Of a stretch of 26,184 bases of DNA, positions 1 to 6,227 are shown in pieces. Where the stretch lies: IMG/VR virus record IMGVR_UViG_3300017782_000185, positions 1 through 26,184 of that record; one strand, 5' to 3'. This DNA is from a virus. The first letter of the stretch is position 1. Every line of letters starts with the position of its first letter. A model generated the notes under the pieces. The model made no database searches and was not told where the DNA came from. It saw only the letters and a list, made by a program, of their open reading frames with translations. The position numbers and the translations under genes are program-made.

Positions 1-89
1 ATTACACAAACTATCAACCTCTCTGGGCAGAGGACAATCTTCGCAAGAGCGATACAATTATCAATGAACATCAAACCAAATTACTATAA
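1..89 (+). CDS. 3' end of an HNH-type endonuclease gene (partial)
   Basis: The gene enters from the left edge; its codons start at base 3 and it stops at TAA 87-89. The stop shares its last A with the next start (TAATG), a junction used repeatedly in this genome. The 28 visible residues include NYQPLWAEDNLRKSD, which matches the end of a phage HNH domain, where the asparagines help position the catalytic metal site. The HNH protein at 2713-3306 ends in the same way (NCQPLWTHENLSKADK). The two other forward frames are open but carry no such motif. The catalytic histidine would lie outside the window, so activity cannot be judged. The family call is fairly firm despite the short length. Confidence 0.6.
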   Translation, partial: YTNYQPLWAEDNLRKSDTIINEHQTKLL

Positions 90-829
90 TGAATAACGAC
101 AAGAAATTCCACTGGTTTCCATTCTACTACCAAGCATGGATGACAGACATGAACGTGCAGATGCTCTCACACTCTGAGAAGGGTCTGTATATTGATATGC
201 TATGCTCATGCTTTAATGAGGATGGGCTACCTACTGATCACAAGATGCTCAAACGTCTCTTTAAATGTGATGAGGATGACCTGCAAATGGTGGTCACTTT
301 ATTCCATGAGCGTGACGGAAAGCTACACAATAAGAAGCTGGATGAAATCAAGGCTGATCAAGCTGAAGTATCCAAGAAAAAGAGTGAAGCAGGCAAGGCA
401 TCTGCACAAGCACGTAAGGCTAAACGACTTGCACAAGTAACACCTGTTGAACACGTGTTAAAATCTGTTGCAACAGAACCTCAACAGAATCCAACTAGTA
501 GAGTAGAGGAGAGTAGAGAAGAGAAGAGTAAAGAAAAAGACTCTAACGCATCTGACGATGCTGTAGTTTTGATCTGGGATAATTCTCCTAAGATTGCAAG
601 AGAGAGATCCAGTCGCAAACAGCTCGCTGAAGCTTGGAAAAAAATCAAAGAGAAACCCGACACTGCAACCTTGCAGAATGCTATGAACTGTTGGAACAAA
701 TCAGAATCATGGCTTGAAGGCTACGCTTGTGGTATCCACAGATGGGTTAAAAATGAGCAGTGGCTTGATTTGCCAGCACCTAAGCGATCTAAACCGAATC
801 AACAATTTCCAAGCCTAAAGGACATATGA
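89..829 (+). CDS. DUF1376 (YdaU-like) phage replication protein
   Basis: This 246-aa protein begins with a DUF1376-type domain at about residues 8-75. Features are HWFPFYYQAWMTD, an aromatic segment followed by a helix containing EKGLYIDMLC, then GLPTD. Proteins of this family commonly sit next to DnaB helicases or helicase loaders in phages and are thought to act in replication initiation, though the biochemical role is poorly defined. Residues about 90-150 are highly charged (many K, E, Q, S), so probably a flexible linker or coil. The C-terminal 70 residues, with WKKIKEKP and GIHRWVKNEQWLD, look like a second folded domain. The start has no Shine-Dalgarno sequence but overlaps the upstream stop as TAATG. 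It overlaps the next ORF by ATGA. Family placement is good; the exact role is inferred from the neighbouring helicase. Confidence 0.7.
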   Translation: MNNDKKFHWFPFYYQAWMTDMNVQMLSHSEKGLYIDMLCSCFNEDGLPTDHKMLKRLFKCDEDDLQMVVTLFHERDGKLHNKKLDEIKADQAEVSKKKSEAGKASAQARKAKRLAQVTPVEHVLKSVATEPQQNPTSRVEESREEKSKEKDSNASDDAVVLIWDNSPKIARERSSRKQLAEAWKKIKEKPDTATLQNAMNCWNKSESWLEGYACGIHRWVKNEQWLDLPAPKRSKPNQQFPSLKDI

Positions 830-981
830 AAACACAAGAACACGAAGAAATACACAACCGCCTCGACCAGCTATCTGCTGAGTTCGATAAACAAATACTA
901 ATCAACCCAACCAAAGCAAAAGAGTTACTGATCCACTTCATGGATCTAGTGAGCCTTAACTTCAAACAAATCCAAAAATGA
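826..981 (+). CDS. 51-aa hypothetical protein between replication genes
   Basis: A short ORF filling exactly the space between the DUF1376 gene and the helicase. It overlaps both neighbours by ATGA (826-829 and 978-981), which strongly suggests translational coupling and a real gene. AAGGA lies a few bases upstream of the ATG. The product is helical and charged (starting MKTQEHEEIHNRLDQL, then AKELLIHFMDLV) with amphipathic heptad-like spacing, compatible with a small coiled-coil partner protein. No family is recognised. Its position suggests a helicase-associated or loader accessory role, but this is inference only. Confidence 0.6.
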   Translation: MKTQEHEEIHNRLDQLSAEFDKQILINPTKAKELLIHFMDLVSLNFKQIQK

Positions 982-2222
982 AATTCACCAACACAATATC
1001 AGAGGATTACGTAGCATCTGGCGTGATCAATTCACCAGAGAAGGTGATACCAACCTTAAGGGGTGAGGGTGTTAATGCAGACTATTTTCACAACTACCTA
1101 CCCAAGCTGGTTTGGCGTGTAGCCAATAACCTGTTCGATGATGAGAAGTTTAACGAGATTGAAATGCTTGAATTTTCAGACCAGATCAAGGGTGTAGATG
1201 ATGGCGATGAGTTGATGCATGAGATATCCAAGATCCGCAGGCACTGGTGTGGTCATGAGGCGATGAAACCACACATCAAAACCCTCAGAGAGATGTATGC
1301 TACCCGCTTTGCTCATAAATCGCTCACAGAGAGCTTGGAGGCACTTGAGGGGGGTGAGTTACCAGAAAACATTTCAGACGCATCACAGGGGCTAAGAGAG
1401 GGCATTATGGCGATTCTGACAAACCAGTCTAGCTACAAGAATGCAGAACAGTCCACTGAGGAGTTCGCTGATCTGCTTCGAGCTATCCACAAAGACAAGT
1501 CCACATCGGGCATTCCCAGTGGCATACCATTGATTGATAACGTGACAGGTGGCTTAGGTAAGAACGAGCTATGGATCGTTGGCGCACCAACATCATGTGG
1601 TAAGACAGTCCTCATGTTACAAGTCATGGCATCCTTTTTACGACAGGACAAGAACGTGCTGATGTATTCGCTTGAGACTGAGGCGAACATGATACACGCC
1701 AGACTGGTAGCTAACCTTGAAACGATTGATATGGGACGGATACTAGGGAAAACAAACAACCCGCTTATCAAGTCGGATCTGATCAAAATGCGTGACTACA
1801 TGGAGGAAATGAAGAAGCGTGACAATCTAATTATCTGTGATGAGGATTCACAAAACCTAGACAGTATACAGGCGAAGGCACAACAGATCAACGAGGTAAC
1901 GCCAGTTGACTTGATTGTGGTGGACTACATACAGCTAGTCAACGTCTCCAATACAAGGGACAAGGCACGCCATGAGCAGGTGGCAGAGGTTACTCGAACC
2001 ATGAAGCAGATGGCAAAGAAATTCCAATGTCCAATCCTCACAGCGACACAGCTAAACGATGATGGACGTGTTCGGGAGTCTAGGGCGATCTCACATGATG
2101 CAGACGTATTGCTTCTCATCGGGGAGGAAGGTCAGGGCATCCACGTGGCAAAGAATCGCTCTGGGGAGCGTGGTCACACACTTGATCTAAACCTTAACGG
2201 AGGCTACCAGAGATTCTCGTAA
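978..2222 (+). CDS. DnaB-like replicative DNA helicase
   Basis: A 414-aa protein with the features of a hexameric 5'-3' DnaB-family helicase, which unwinds the replication fork. The N-terminal ~100 residues resemble a short DnaB N domain. The RecA-like motor has Walker A GAPTSCGKT at 202-210, SLETE at about 231-235, Walker B LIVVDYIQL at 312-320, the sensor-like TATQLNDD at 355-362, RESRAISHDADVLLL at 366-380, and AKNRSGERG near 391-399, which corresponds to the arginine-containing loop of DnaB proteins. At 414 aa it is slightly shorter than cellular DnaB (about 450-470), as is common in phages. The start overlaps the preceding stop as ATGA. It implies that primase is a separate protein, not visible here, or comes from the host. 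Confidence 0.93.
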   Translation: MKFTNTISEDYVASGVINSPEKVIPTLRGEGVNADYFHNYLPKLVWRVANNLFDDEKFNEIEMLEFSDQIKGVDDGDELMHEISKIRRHWCGHEAMKPHIKTLREMYATRFAHKSLTESLEALEGGELPENISDASQGLREGIMAILTNQSSYKNAEQSTEEFADLLRAIHKDKSTSGIPSGIPLIDNVTGGLGKNELWIVGAPTSCGKTVLMLQVMASFLRQDKNVLMYSLETEANMIHARLVANLETIDMGRILGKTNNPLIKSDLIKMRDYMEEMKKRDNLIICDEDSQNLDSIQAKAQQINEVTPVDLIVVDYIQLVNVSNTRDKARHEQVAEVTRTMKQMAKKFQCPILTATQLNDDGRVRESRAISHDADVLLLIGEEGQGIHVAKNRSGERGHTLDLNLNGGYQRFS

Positions 2223-2716
2223 TGAGTAAGCAATCACAATGGATAGGCTCACCTGCATGGGAACGTGGTCAAAAGGTAGAGAGGGATTTCGAGCGTTTAT
2301 TGGTAAAGAGAGATCCAAACTACCGCAGAGCAACAGAGCAAGAGCAATACAGGCACATTGATTTCAAGACCTATTTCGGAACGATTGACGTAAAGGCTAA
2401 GAAAAGACTGAGTCGAGCATCACGCATACAGGAGGAAAAGCTGTGGCTTGAGTTCAAGAACGTGCAAGGCAAACATGGATGGCTTACTGCTCCGCATTTG
2501 GATGTCGTAGCATTTGAGAGGGACGAATCATTCGTTCTGGTCAAGCGTGTCGAGCTACTGGAACTGGCGGACAATCTTTGTGACTTGTCCCACATGGTAG
2601 AGTCTACTGATCACGCCATGTATAGGGGCTACAGTCGCAAGGGGCGCAAGGATTTGCTCAGTGTGATTAAGATGAGTGATCTGCAATTTATCAACTACAA
2701 AGTATGGAGAAAATGA
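2222..2716 (+). CDS. PD-(D/E)XK nuclease-like protein
   Basis: A 164-aa protein whose pattern fits a small PD-(D/E)XK nuclease fold. There is an N-terminal helix with Glu20, then Asp47 (in HIDFKTYFG), then a strand with Asp56-Val-Lys58 (TIDVKAKKR). This gives the E...D...DxK arrangement that binds metal and cuts phosphodiester bonds. LEFKNVQGKHGWL (76-88) looks like a conserved second core segment. The family is known from phages as restriction-like or resolvase-like nucleases; the substrate cannot be deduced. It starts at TAATG on the helicase stop and ends at ATGA with the HNH gene, so it is translated with the replication operon. The main doubt is whether it processes replication or packaging intermediates or attacks host DNA. 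Confidence 0.55.
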   Translation: MSKQSQWIGSPAWERGQKVERDFERLLVKRDPNYRRATEQEQYRHIDFKTYFGTIDVKAKKRLSRASRIQEEKLWLEFKNVQGKHGWLTAPHLDVVAFERDESFVLVKRVELLELADNLCDLSHMVESTDHAMYRGYSRKGRKDLLSVIKMSDLQFINYKVWRK

Positions 2717-3306
2717 AACATTGTTCCGACTGTAACACAGAGAAACCACTCTCCGATTTCAACAAGCGTAGAGCGTCCAAGGACGGACTACAGCCTAAAT
2801 GCAGGGCTTGCGACAACATCAGAAGCTTGAACAGGTATGCACTCAAGGCGGAGGATGCAAGGGAATATTATCAGCGTAACAAAAAGCGAATCACACAGGT
2901 GCAGTTGAAGTATCAAAAGAAACGCTACGAAAACGATCCAGAATACAACTTGATTAGGAGGACAAGGCGAAGAGTGATCAATGCACTGGATGGTATCGGT
3001 AAGGATGCCAGCACAATGGAGCTGTTAGGTTGCACTGCACGACAATTTCGGGAGCATATCGAGTCTCAGTTTGTAGACGGCATGGCGTGGGGACAGCGTG
3101 GAAGCTGGTCGGTTGACCACTATATTCCAATCTCAGCATTCGACATGACCAAGCCAAAACACCAGCGGTATGCGTTCCATTGGAGTAACTGTCAACCACT
3201 GTGGACTCATGAAAATTTGAGCAAGGCGGACAAATATTGCCCTAAAGAACTAAAAAAATATCTGGCTTCACCCCTTATGGAATATAGGGAAAAGGGGAAA
3301 AGGTAA
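2713..3306 (+). CDS. HNH endonuclease with N-terminal CxxC zinc motif
   Basis: With the ATG at 2713 the product is 197 aa. This start forms an ATGA overlap with the preceding stop and has GGAGA just upstream, so it is preferred over the in-frame ATG at 2704 (200 aa). In 2704 numbering, Cys7/Cys10 and Cys33/Cys36 form a small zinc ribbon (HCSDC ... KCRAC) of a type often found before phage HNH domains. A basic linker follows, then the HNH core with Asp138-His139 (WSVDHYIPIS), Asn162 (HWSNCQPLW) and Asn171 (HENLSKADK). Such enzymes nick or cut DNA and may be free-standing homing endonucleases or packaging helpers. The 3' end overlaps the first copy of the 53-bp upstream element. No intron is seen near it. 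Confidence 0.8.
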   Translation: MKHCSDCNTEKPLSDFNKRRASKDGLQPKCRACDNIRSLNRYALKAEDAREYYQRNKKRITQVQLKYQKKRYENDPEYNLIRRTRRRVINALDGIGKDASTMELLGCTARQFREHIESQFVDGMAWGQRGSWSVDHYIPISAFDMTKPKHQRYAFHWSNCQPLWTHENLSKADKYCPKELKKYLASPLMEYREKGKR

Positions 3307-3328
3307 AAAAAGATTAAAATAGTTCTTG
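3276..3328 (+). repeat. 53-bp upstream element, copy A
   Basis: This stretch overlaps the last codons of the HNH gene and runs into the promoter region. Compared without gaps to 4912-4964 it matches at about 39 of 53 positions. The best-kept parts are TATGGAATA at the start and AAAAAAGAT/AAAATAGTT at the end. Both copies end in TTG and sit upstream of a block of small genes, so a shared regulatory role is likely. Confidence 0.6.
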
Positions 3329-3353
3329 CAATAAATAAACGACTTGCTATTCT
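3326..3353 (+). promoter_or_regulatory. sigma70-like promoter of the first small-gene block
   Basis: TTGCAA (3326-3331), a 16-bp spacer and TATTCT (3348-3353) make a fair sigma70-type promoter. Transcription would start near 3360, about 22 bases before the ATG at 3382. The palindrome GTGATCAC (3354-3361) lies directly at the predicted start point and could be an operator. The A/T-rich 53-bp element sits immediately upstream. Confidence 0.5.
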
Positions 3354-3381
3354 GTGATCACCGCAAGGAACACAACACATT

Positions 3382-3615
3382 ATGAAAACAGCAAACAGAA
3401 AAATAGACAATCATCACAAGTTCATACCCACTAACGAAGCCAAGGTTGCTGAATTGCAAGTAGGTAACGTGATTAGAACTAGGGAAGCTATTGGTGAAGT
3501 CATCAGCGTAATTGAATCTGGAGCATTTCGCCAGCTCACGCTCGACACAATACAAGGAAAAGAAATACAGATATCTAAAAAAACAAGTGATTTTGTTGAT
3601 CTTTATATGTATTAA
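3382..3615 (+). CDS. 77-aa hypothetical protein
   Basis: First gene of the accessory block, closely downstream of a promoter and followed 19 bases later by a terminator hairpin, so it looks like a short unit of its own. The ATG is preceded by ACATT and a distant AAGGA, not a normal ribosome binding site. The product begins with a charged stretch and then has a segment of likely small beta-strands (AELQVGNVIRTREAIGEVIS, RQLTLDTIQGKEIQI). This is compatible with a compact SH3-like or KOW-like beta fold, but that is only an impression from strand-glycine spacing. No family is recognised. Confidence 0.6.
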   Translation: MKTANRKIDNHHKFIPTNEAKVAELQVGNVIRTREAIGEVISVIESGAFRQLTLDTIQGKEIQISKKTSDFVDLYMY

Positions 3616-3634
3616 GCTACAACCCAACCCACTA

Positions 3635-3663
3635 CCCTGCTAGGTCAAACTAGCGGGGCTTTT
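3635..3663 (+). terminator. Rho-independent terminator
   Basis: CCCTGCTAG (3635-3643) pairs with CTAGCGGGG (3650-3658) around a six-base loop, giving 9 pairs with one G-T, followed by CTTTT. An outer ACCCAA/TTGGGT pairing extends it. The T tract is short, so some read-through into the following small genes is expected; those have no clear promoter of their own. Confidence 0.75.
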
Positions 3664-3677
3664 GGGTGTAAGACATT

Positions 3678-3770
3678 ATGAAACTAATACTCGACTATAT
3701 CGGATATACGATTACCTTCGCACTTATCGGATTCTTCTTCTTCGTGCTTGTGCCAATCGCTTTTAACTAA
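3678..3770 (+). CDS. 30-aa single-membrane-span peptide
   Basis: The ORF reads MKLILDYIGYTITFALIGFF and continues to a total of 30 residues, almost all of it one hydrophobic helix with a short polar start. It begins with the same (A)CATTATGAA context as its neighbours at 3382 and 3775, and ends 4 bases before the next ORF, which supports it being translated. Tiny phage membrane peptides can act in lysis, superinfection exclusion or membrane remodelling; nothing in the sequence picks one. Too short for a family call. Confidence 0.45.
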   Translation: MKLILDYIGYTITFALIGFFFFVLVPIAFN

Positions 3771-3774
3771 CATT

Positions 3775-3906
3775 ATGAACACAACAAAAACAGGCATCAT
3801 TGCCATAACTATTATGCTCACATTTCTAGTGGGCTTCGGGATCGGACATCGCCTCTGCCAGCAGATGTGGGAAAGATCAATACAGGAACAAATACACAAC
3901 CACTAA
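3775..3906 (+). CDS. 43-aa small membrane protein
   Basis: A 43-residue ORF with one predicted transmembrane helix (TGIIAITIMLTFLVGFGIG) near the N-terminus and a charged, helical tail (HRLCQQMWERSIQEQ). The short N-terminus with one lysine suggests N-in topology, or a signal-anchor with the tail in the periplasm. The latter would resemble a small spanin- or holin-like protein, but no lysis partner is visible. It follows the 30-aa membrane peptide directly and shares its start context. Reality is supported by packing and start context; function is unknown. Confidence 0.5.
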   Translation: MNTTKTGIIAITIMLTFLVGFGIGHRLCQQMWERSIQEQIHNH

Positions 3907-3908
3907 TT

Positions 3909-4190
3909 ATGAACGCAACACCATTACCATACGAGGCTATTGAGAACAATGGTCATTACACCTTCGCCAATGGGCAGAGGGTTGAGACAGATGAGATCGC
4001 CGTTTACGGCATTGAGGCATCTCCGCACATTACTGACACAGACCCAGATTGCTGTGAGATCGGCAGTATGCTGGTAAACGATGGCGAGTGGCGTGATGCC
4101 ACTGCGGAGGAACTAGCTGAGATCAATGACGATCGCCTCTACATGGATGATCTCGTTACCAATATTGTTAAAGAATTAACTGACTACTAA
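3909..4190 (+). CDS. 93-aa acidic hypothetical protein
   Basis: The start is taken at the ATG 3909 (MNATPLPYEAIENNG), two bases after the previous stop; the frame extends further upstream to 3867, but that would overlap the membrane-peptide gene. The protein is very acidic and ends in DGEWRDATAEELAEINDDRL. A related ending, PATDEEIDALDGSLWYDEIL, occurs in the next gene. This ending recalls small acidic phage proteins with a 'glycine-x-x-A-T/L-T-x-E-E-L' helix start. The pair may be diverged duplicates. No enzyme motif is visible. It has no Shine-Dalgarno sequence. Confidence 0.65.
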   Translation: MNATPLPYEAIENNGHYTFANGQRVETDEIAVYGIEASPHITDTDPDCCEIGSMLVNDGEWRDATAEELAEINDDRLYMDDLVTNIVKELTDY

Positions 4191-4191
4191 T

Positions 4192-4389
4192 ATGATAACT
4201 AAAGAACAAGCTACAAGCCCAGTGATCTCAGACCTTGTCATTGACGGGGCTGACATGAGGGACTACCCAGACTTTGCGGACGCGTTTATCGTGTCCTGCT
4301 CCATTGACGGAGTGCCTGCCACTGACGAAGAGATCGATGCACTTGATGGCTCACTCTGGTATGACGAAATTTTACAGTCAATATTATGA
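4192..4389 (+). CDS. 65-aa acidic hypothetical protein, related to its upstream neighbour
   Basis: This acidic ORF starts one base after the previous stop and overlaps the next gene (ATG 4386, TGA 4387-4389), so all three are likely translated together. Its C-terminal half, VPATDEEIDALDG, resembles the C-terminal half of the preceding protein, suggesting a duplication followed by divergence. It has a central segment DFADAFIVSCSIDG predicted as beta-strand. No catalytic residues are recognisable. High negative charge would suit a protein-binding or DNA-mimic role, but this is speculation. Confidence 0.6.
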   Translation: MITKEQATSPVISDLVIDGADMRDYPDFADAFIVSCSIDGVPATDEEIDALDGSLWYDEILQSIL

Positions 4390-4586
4390 ACAAAAACATA
4401 GAAAACGAGAATAAGGATTTCGCTTGGGACTTTTGTCTCGACAACGAAATAGCAAGCGAACAGGAACTAGTCCTAGCCACAAAACTCAAAGGTTTCAGCT
4501 GGGACACGATCATGGACGTGATTTTTATCCGAACTGGCTACAATGACATCGAACAATATGTCGAGATGGAGGGAGGTGCAGAATGA
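4386..4586 (+). CDS. 66-aa hypothetical protein
   Basis: An ORF overlapping its neighbours on both sides (4386-4389 and 4583-4586), part of the same translated block. The product, with EQELVLATKLKGFSWDTIMD and then TGYNDIEQY, is predicted mostly helical and acidic. Its last codons, for EGGAE, contain the GGAGG that serves as ribosome binding site for the next gene. No family is recognised. Confidence 0.6.
   Translation: MNKNIENENKDFAWDFCLDNEIASEQELVLATKLKGFSWDTIMDVIFIRTGYNDIEQYVEMEGGAE
4572..4576 (+). promoter_or_regulatory. Perfect Shine-Dalgarno site for the 4583 gene
   Basis: GGAGG lies six bases upstream of ATG 4583, inside the end of the preceding gene. It stands out because most starts in this window have no such site, so this gene may be translated more strongly or may come from a different source. 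Confidence 0.7.
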
Positions 4587-4897
4587 TTGAATACATAATC
4601 GCTGTGTCACTTCACCTTGGCATGGGAGATGACTACAACTCAGTTCACCCTCGCATACAGTGGAACAATGACGGAACGCTGGTGGGGGCATACCTCAACT
4701 CACATTCTGAGCTGTCTGCCTTCATAGGGCATCGCTGGGAGAGTGGTGACTGGGGGATAGAGGTAGGACTCGTGACAGGCTATAATATAGCCCCTGTCGT
4801 GCCATTCGTTAAATACAACTGGAAACAGATATGGCTTGCACCCGCTATTCACGAGAAAAAGCTTGGCGCAGTGATCGGGATCGAGTGGAAGTTTTAA
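4583..4897 (+). CDS. 104-aa phage protein, possible small outer-membrane beta-barrel
   Basis: The protein is made of alternating hydrophobic and polar residues in short strands rich in Gly, Trp and Tyr (WGIEVGLVTGYN, VVPFVKYNW, KLGAVIGIEWKF). It ends in Phe, as outer-membrane barrels do (the C-terminal beta-signal recognised by the BAM machinery). The first 12 residues are hydrophobic but not a convincing cleavable signal peptide. Small proteins of this look (YNxVHPxI... near the start, VPYVxY in the middle) occur in phages without known function. A barrel role, for instance altering the surface against superinfection, is inference. A soluble beta-sandwich is the main alternative. Confidence 0.6.
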   Translation: MIEYIIAVSLHLGMGDDYNSVHPRIQWNNDGTLVGAYLNSHSELSAFIGHRWESGDWGIEVGLVTGYNIAPVVPFVKYNWKQIWLAPAIHEKKLGAVIGIEWKF

Positions 4898-4911
4898 CCA
4901 CACTTTTCCTA

Positions 4912-4964
4912 TATGGAATAAGGGCTGGAGGGCATATTGGTAAAAAAGATGAAAATAGTTATTG
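4912..4964 (+). repeat. 53-bp upstream element, copy B
   Basis: Second copy of the element at 3276-3328, here wholly between genes (4897 to 5038). The conserved ends are TATGGAATA and AAAAAAGATGAAAATAGTT. A weak promoter may follow (TTGTCA at 4968-4973), but no good -10 hexamer is seen. The rest of this 140-base gap shows nothing else clear. Confidence 0.6.
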
Positions 4965-5037
4965 ATGTTGTCATGATTTCTGTCAGATTGATTTCAACGA
5001 GCGAGAGAAACCGCTCACAAACCAAAACCAAAACAAT

Positions 5038-5286
5038 ATGGAACTAGAAATACAACACCAAAGAAGTAACTTCTCTCAATTCTCAGATAGCCTGTGGATG
5101 ATCGCAATCAATGGGGATACCGTTATCAAGTTTGATGTGGATCAGTATGACATGATTGAGTTCGCGTTGCATCTTTGCGACATTGCCGACGATTGCTTGA
5201 GGGCAGTCAAGACGGACACTAATGAGGCGCAAGAAAAACTCATGGAAGCAGTCGAAGCTATTTCTTTTGCGAACGAAACGGACTGA
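5038..5286 (+). CDS. 82-aa hypothetical protein
   Basis: First gene after the second 53-bp element. The leader is A/C-rich (AAACCAAAACCAAAACAAT before the ATG) without a Shine-Dalgarno site. The N-terminal half looks like beta-strands (LWMIAINGDTVIKFDV). The C-terminal half is a long acidic helix (DDCLRAVKTDTNEAQEKLME). The arrangement recalls small regulatory or binding proteins, but no family is recognised. It is followed 16 bases later by another small gene and then a strong terminator. Confidence 0.6.
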   Translation: MELEIQHQRSNFSQFSDSLWMIAINGDTVIKFDVDQYDMIEFALHLCDIADDCLRAVKTDTNEAQEKLMEAVEAISFANETD

Positions 5287-5302
5287 ATAAGTGAAGAGAA
5301 CA

Positions 5303-5500
5303 ATGAAAACGGAACAACCTAAAAACGGAATTCAAATAGTCAATGGCGATGGATGCACTCATGTAGAAATCGAATGTGACGCAATGAATGACATGCTAGG
5401 CTGGATAGTAATGCCGCCCGCAAAAAGTGAGGGTGCCGCATTGAGAAAAGCCGCGAAGAAGTTAAGAGCGTTGGCAGATCTATGTGAGGAGCTAGCATAA
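5303..5500 (+). CDS. 65-aa hypothetical protein
   Basis: The ATG at 5303 is chosen because GAAGAGA lies just before it; an in-frame GTG at 5291 would add four residues. The product has an N-terminal strand-rich part (NGIQIVNGDGCTHVEIECDA) and a C-terminal basic amphipathic helix (LRKAAKKLRALADLCEELA). It is the last gene before the terminator at 5566. Function is unknown; the basic helix could bind nucleic acid, but there is no recognisable domain. Confidence 0.55.
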   Translation: MKTEQPKNGIQIVNGDGCTHVEIECDAMNDMLGWIVMPPAKSEGAALRKAAKKLRALADLCEELA

Positions 5501-5565
5501 CGTCAAACCAAAACAAATAGAAAACAAAAACAATGAAATAACGAAACAATCCAAGCATCGACAAG

Positions 5566-5597
5566 AACCCGCTTCCTTAACTGGAGGCGGGTTTTTT
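5566..5597 (+). terminator. Strong Rho-independent terminator
   Basis: AACCCGCTTCC (5566-5576) pairs with GGAGGCGGGTT (5583-5593) around TTAACT, giving 11 pairs with one G-T, and runs into TTTTTT. It closes the accessory block; the next promoter begins only six bases later. Confidence 0.9.
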
Positions 5598-5602
5598 GTG
5601 TC

Positions 5603-5631
5603 TTTACAAAGTGCATACATTAGGCTATGGC
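5603..5631 (+). promoter_or_regulatory. Promoter placing +1 on the ATG at 5638
   Basis: TTTACA (5603-5608), 17-bp spacer, TATGGC (5626-5631), then six bases (TTGTGC) and ATG. The usual distance puts transcription start on the A of the start codon. The -10 match is moderate, but the geometry equals that at 5821 and 7611. Confidence 0.5.
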
Positions 5632-5637
5632 TTGTGC

Positions 5638-5841
5638 ATGGAAAACATCCAGCCCAAGATAGACCGCCTAAGCTACTACGCACGACCGACTGAGGACGTA
5701 GCGCATGACCCATTGATAGATACCAGTGAGGACTGCATAGCCCAGCAGTATGAATGGAGTGAGGATCACGTAGCACTAGGTGAGGGTGGATTCCAGCGCA
5801 AGAACGTGATTGGTGATGAGTTGACTGATGAGATGCTGTAG
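5638..5841 (+). CDS. 67-aa hypothetical protein before the terminase genes
   Basis: The start at ATG 5638 (MENIQPKIDRLSYYARP) is favoured over upstream GTG codons, which would lie between the terminator and the promoter. The protein is acidic (many D and E) with no recognisable domain; SEDHVALGEGGFQRKNV is its most distinctive segment. The last codons contain the -35 hexamer of the terminase promoter, and the gene ends 14 bases before the terminase start. It is predicted to be made from a leaderless message. Position next to terminase suggests a packaging or late-switch accessory protein, which is inference. Confidence 0.6.
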   Translation: MENIQPKIDRLSYYARPTEDVAHDPLIDTSEDCIAQQYEWSEDHVALGEGGFQRKNVIGDELTDEML

Positions 5842-5849
5842 CGTATAAT
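5821..5849 (+). promoter_or_regulatory. Near-consensus promoter with +1 on the terminase ATG
   Basis: TTGACT (5821-5826), 17-bp spacer and a perfect TATAAT (5844-5849) form the best promoter of the window. Six bases (GTTGCC) separate it from ATG 5856, so the message should begin exactly with the start codon. It overlaps the end of the previous gene. Confidence 0.75.
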
Positions 5850-5855
5850 GTTGCC

Positions 5856-6227
5856 ATGAATCCACGTCAAAGGAAGTTTGTAAAGCTGTGGTTGACTGGT
5901 ATGCCAGCAGGCAGAGCGTATGAGAAAGCAGGCTACGAGGTTAAGGGATCTACGGCAGATGTTTGTGGATCACAGTTATTGAAAAATCCTAAGGTAAAAG
6001 CACATATTAATAAAATGAATGAGAAGGCAGAAAAGTCCACAATTAAGACAGTTAAAGAGCGCAAGGAGATGCTATCTCGCATCATGGACAAGGCAGAGGA
6101 CACTGAGCGTCTACAGGACGCGATTAGAGCCAGTGCAGAACTGTCCAAGATGGATGGAGCATACGAACACGTAGAGCAACTAGGCACGATCAAGATAAAC
6201 ATCGGTGGCGATGACAAGGCGGAATGA
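5856..6227 (+). CDS. terS: Terminase small subunit
   Basis: A 123-aa protein that should recognise phage DNA and load the large terminase. The N-terminal region (RQRKFVKLWLTGMPAGRAYEKAGYEV, then GSQLLKNPKV and HINKM) matches the helix-turn-helix and 'LLKNPKV' pattern of the Terminase_2 family (typically 'F...Y..G..A..A...AGY......G..LL..P.V...I'). The middle (about 60-105) is predicted coiled and helical for oligomerisation. It overlaps the large subunit by ATGA, the usual arrangement. The start lies directly after a consensus promoter and has no ribosome binding site, so translation is probably leaderless. At about 120-150 aa, family size is normal. Confidence 0.85.
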   Translation: MNPRQRKFVKLWLTGMPAGRAYEKAGYEVKGSTADVCGSQLLKNPKVKAHINKMNEKAEKSTIKTVKERKEMLSRIMDKAEDTERLQDAIRASAELSKMDGAYEHVEQLGTIKINIGGDDKAE

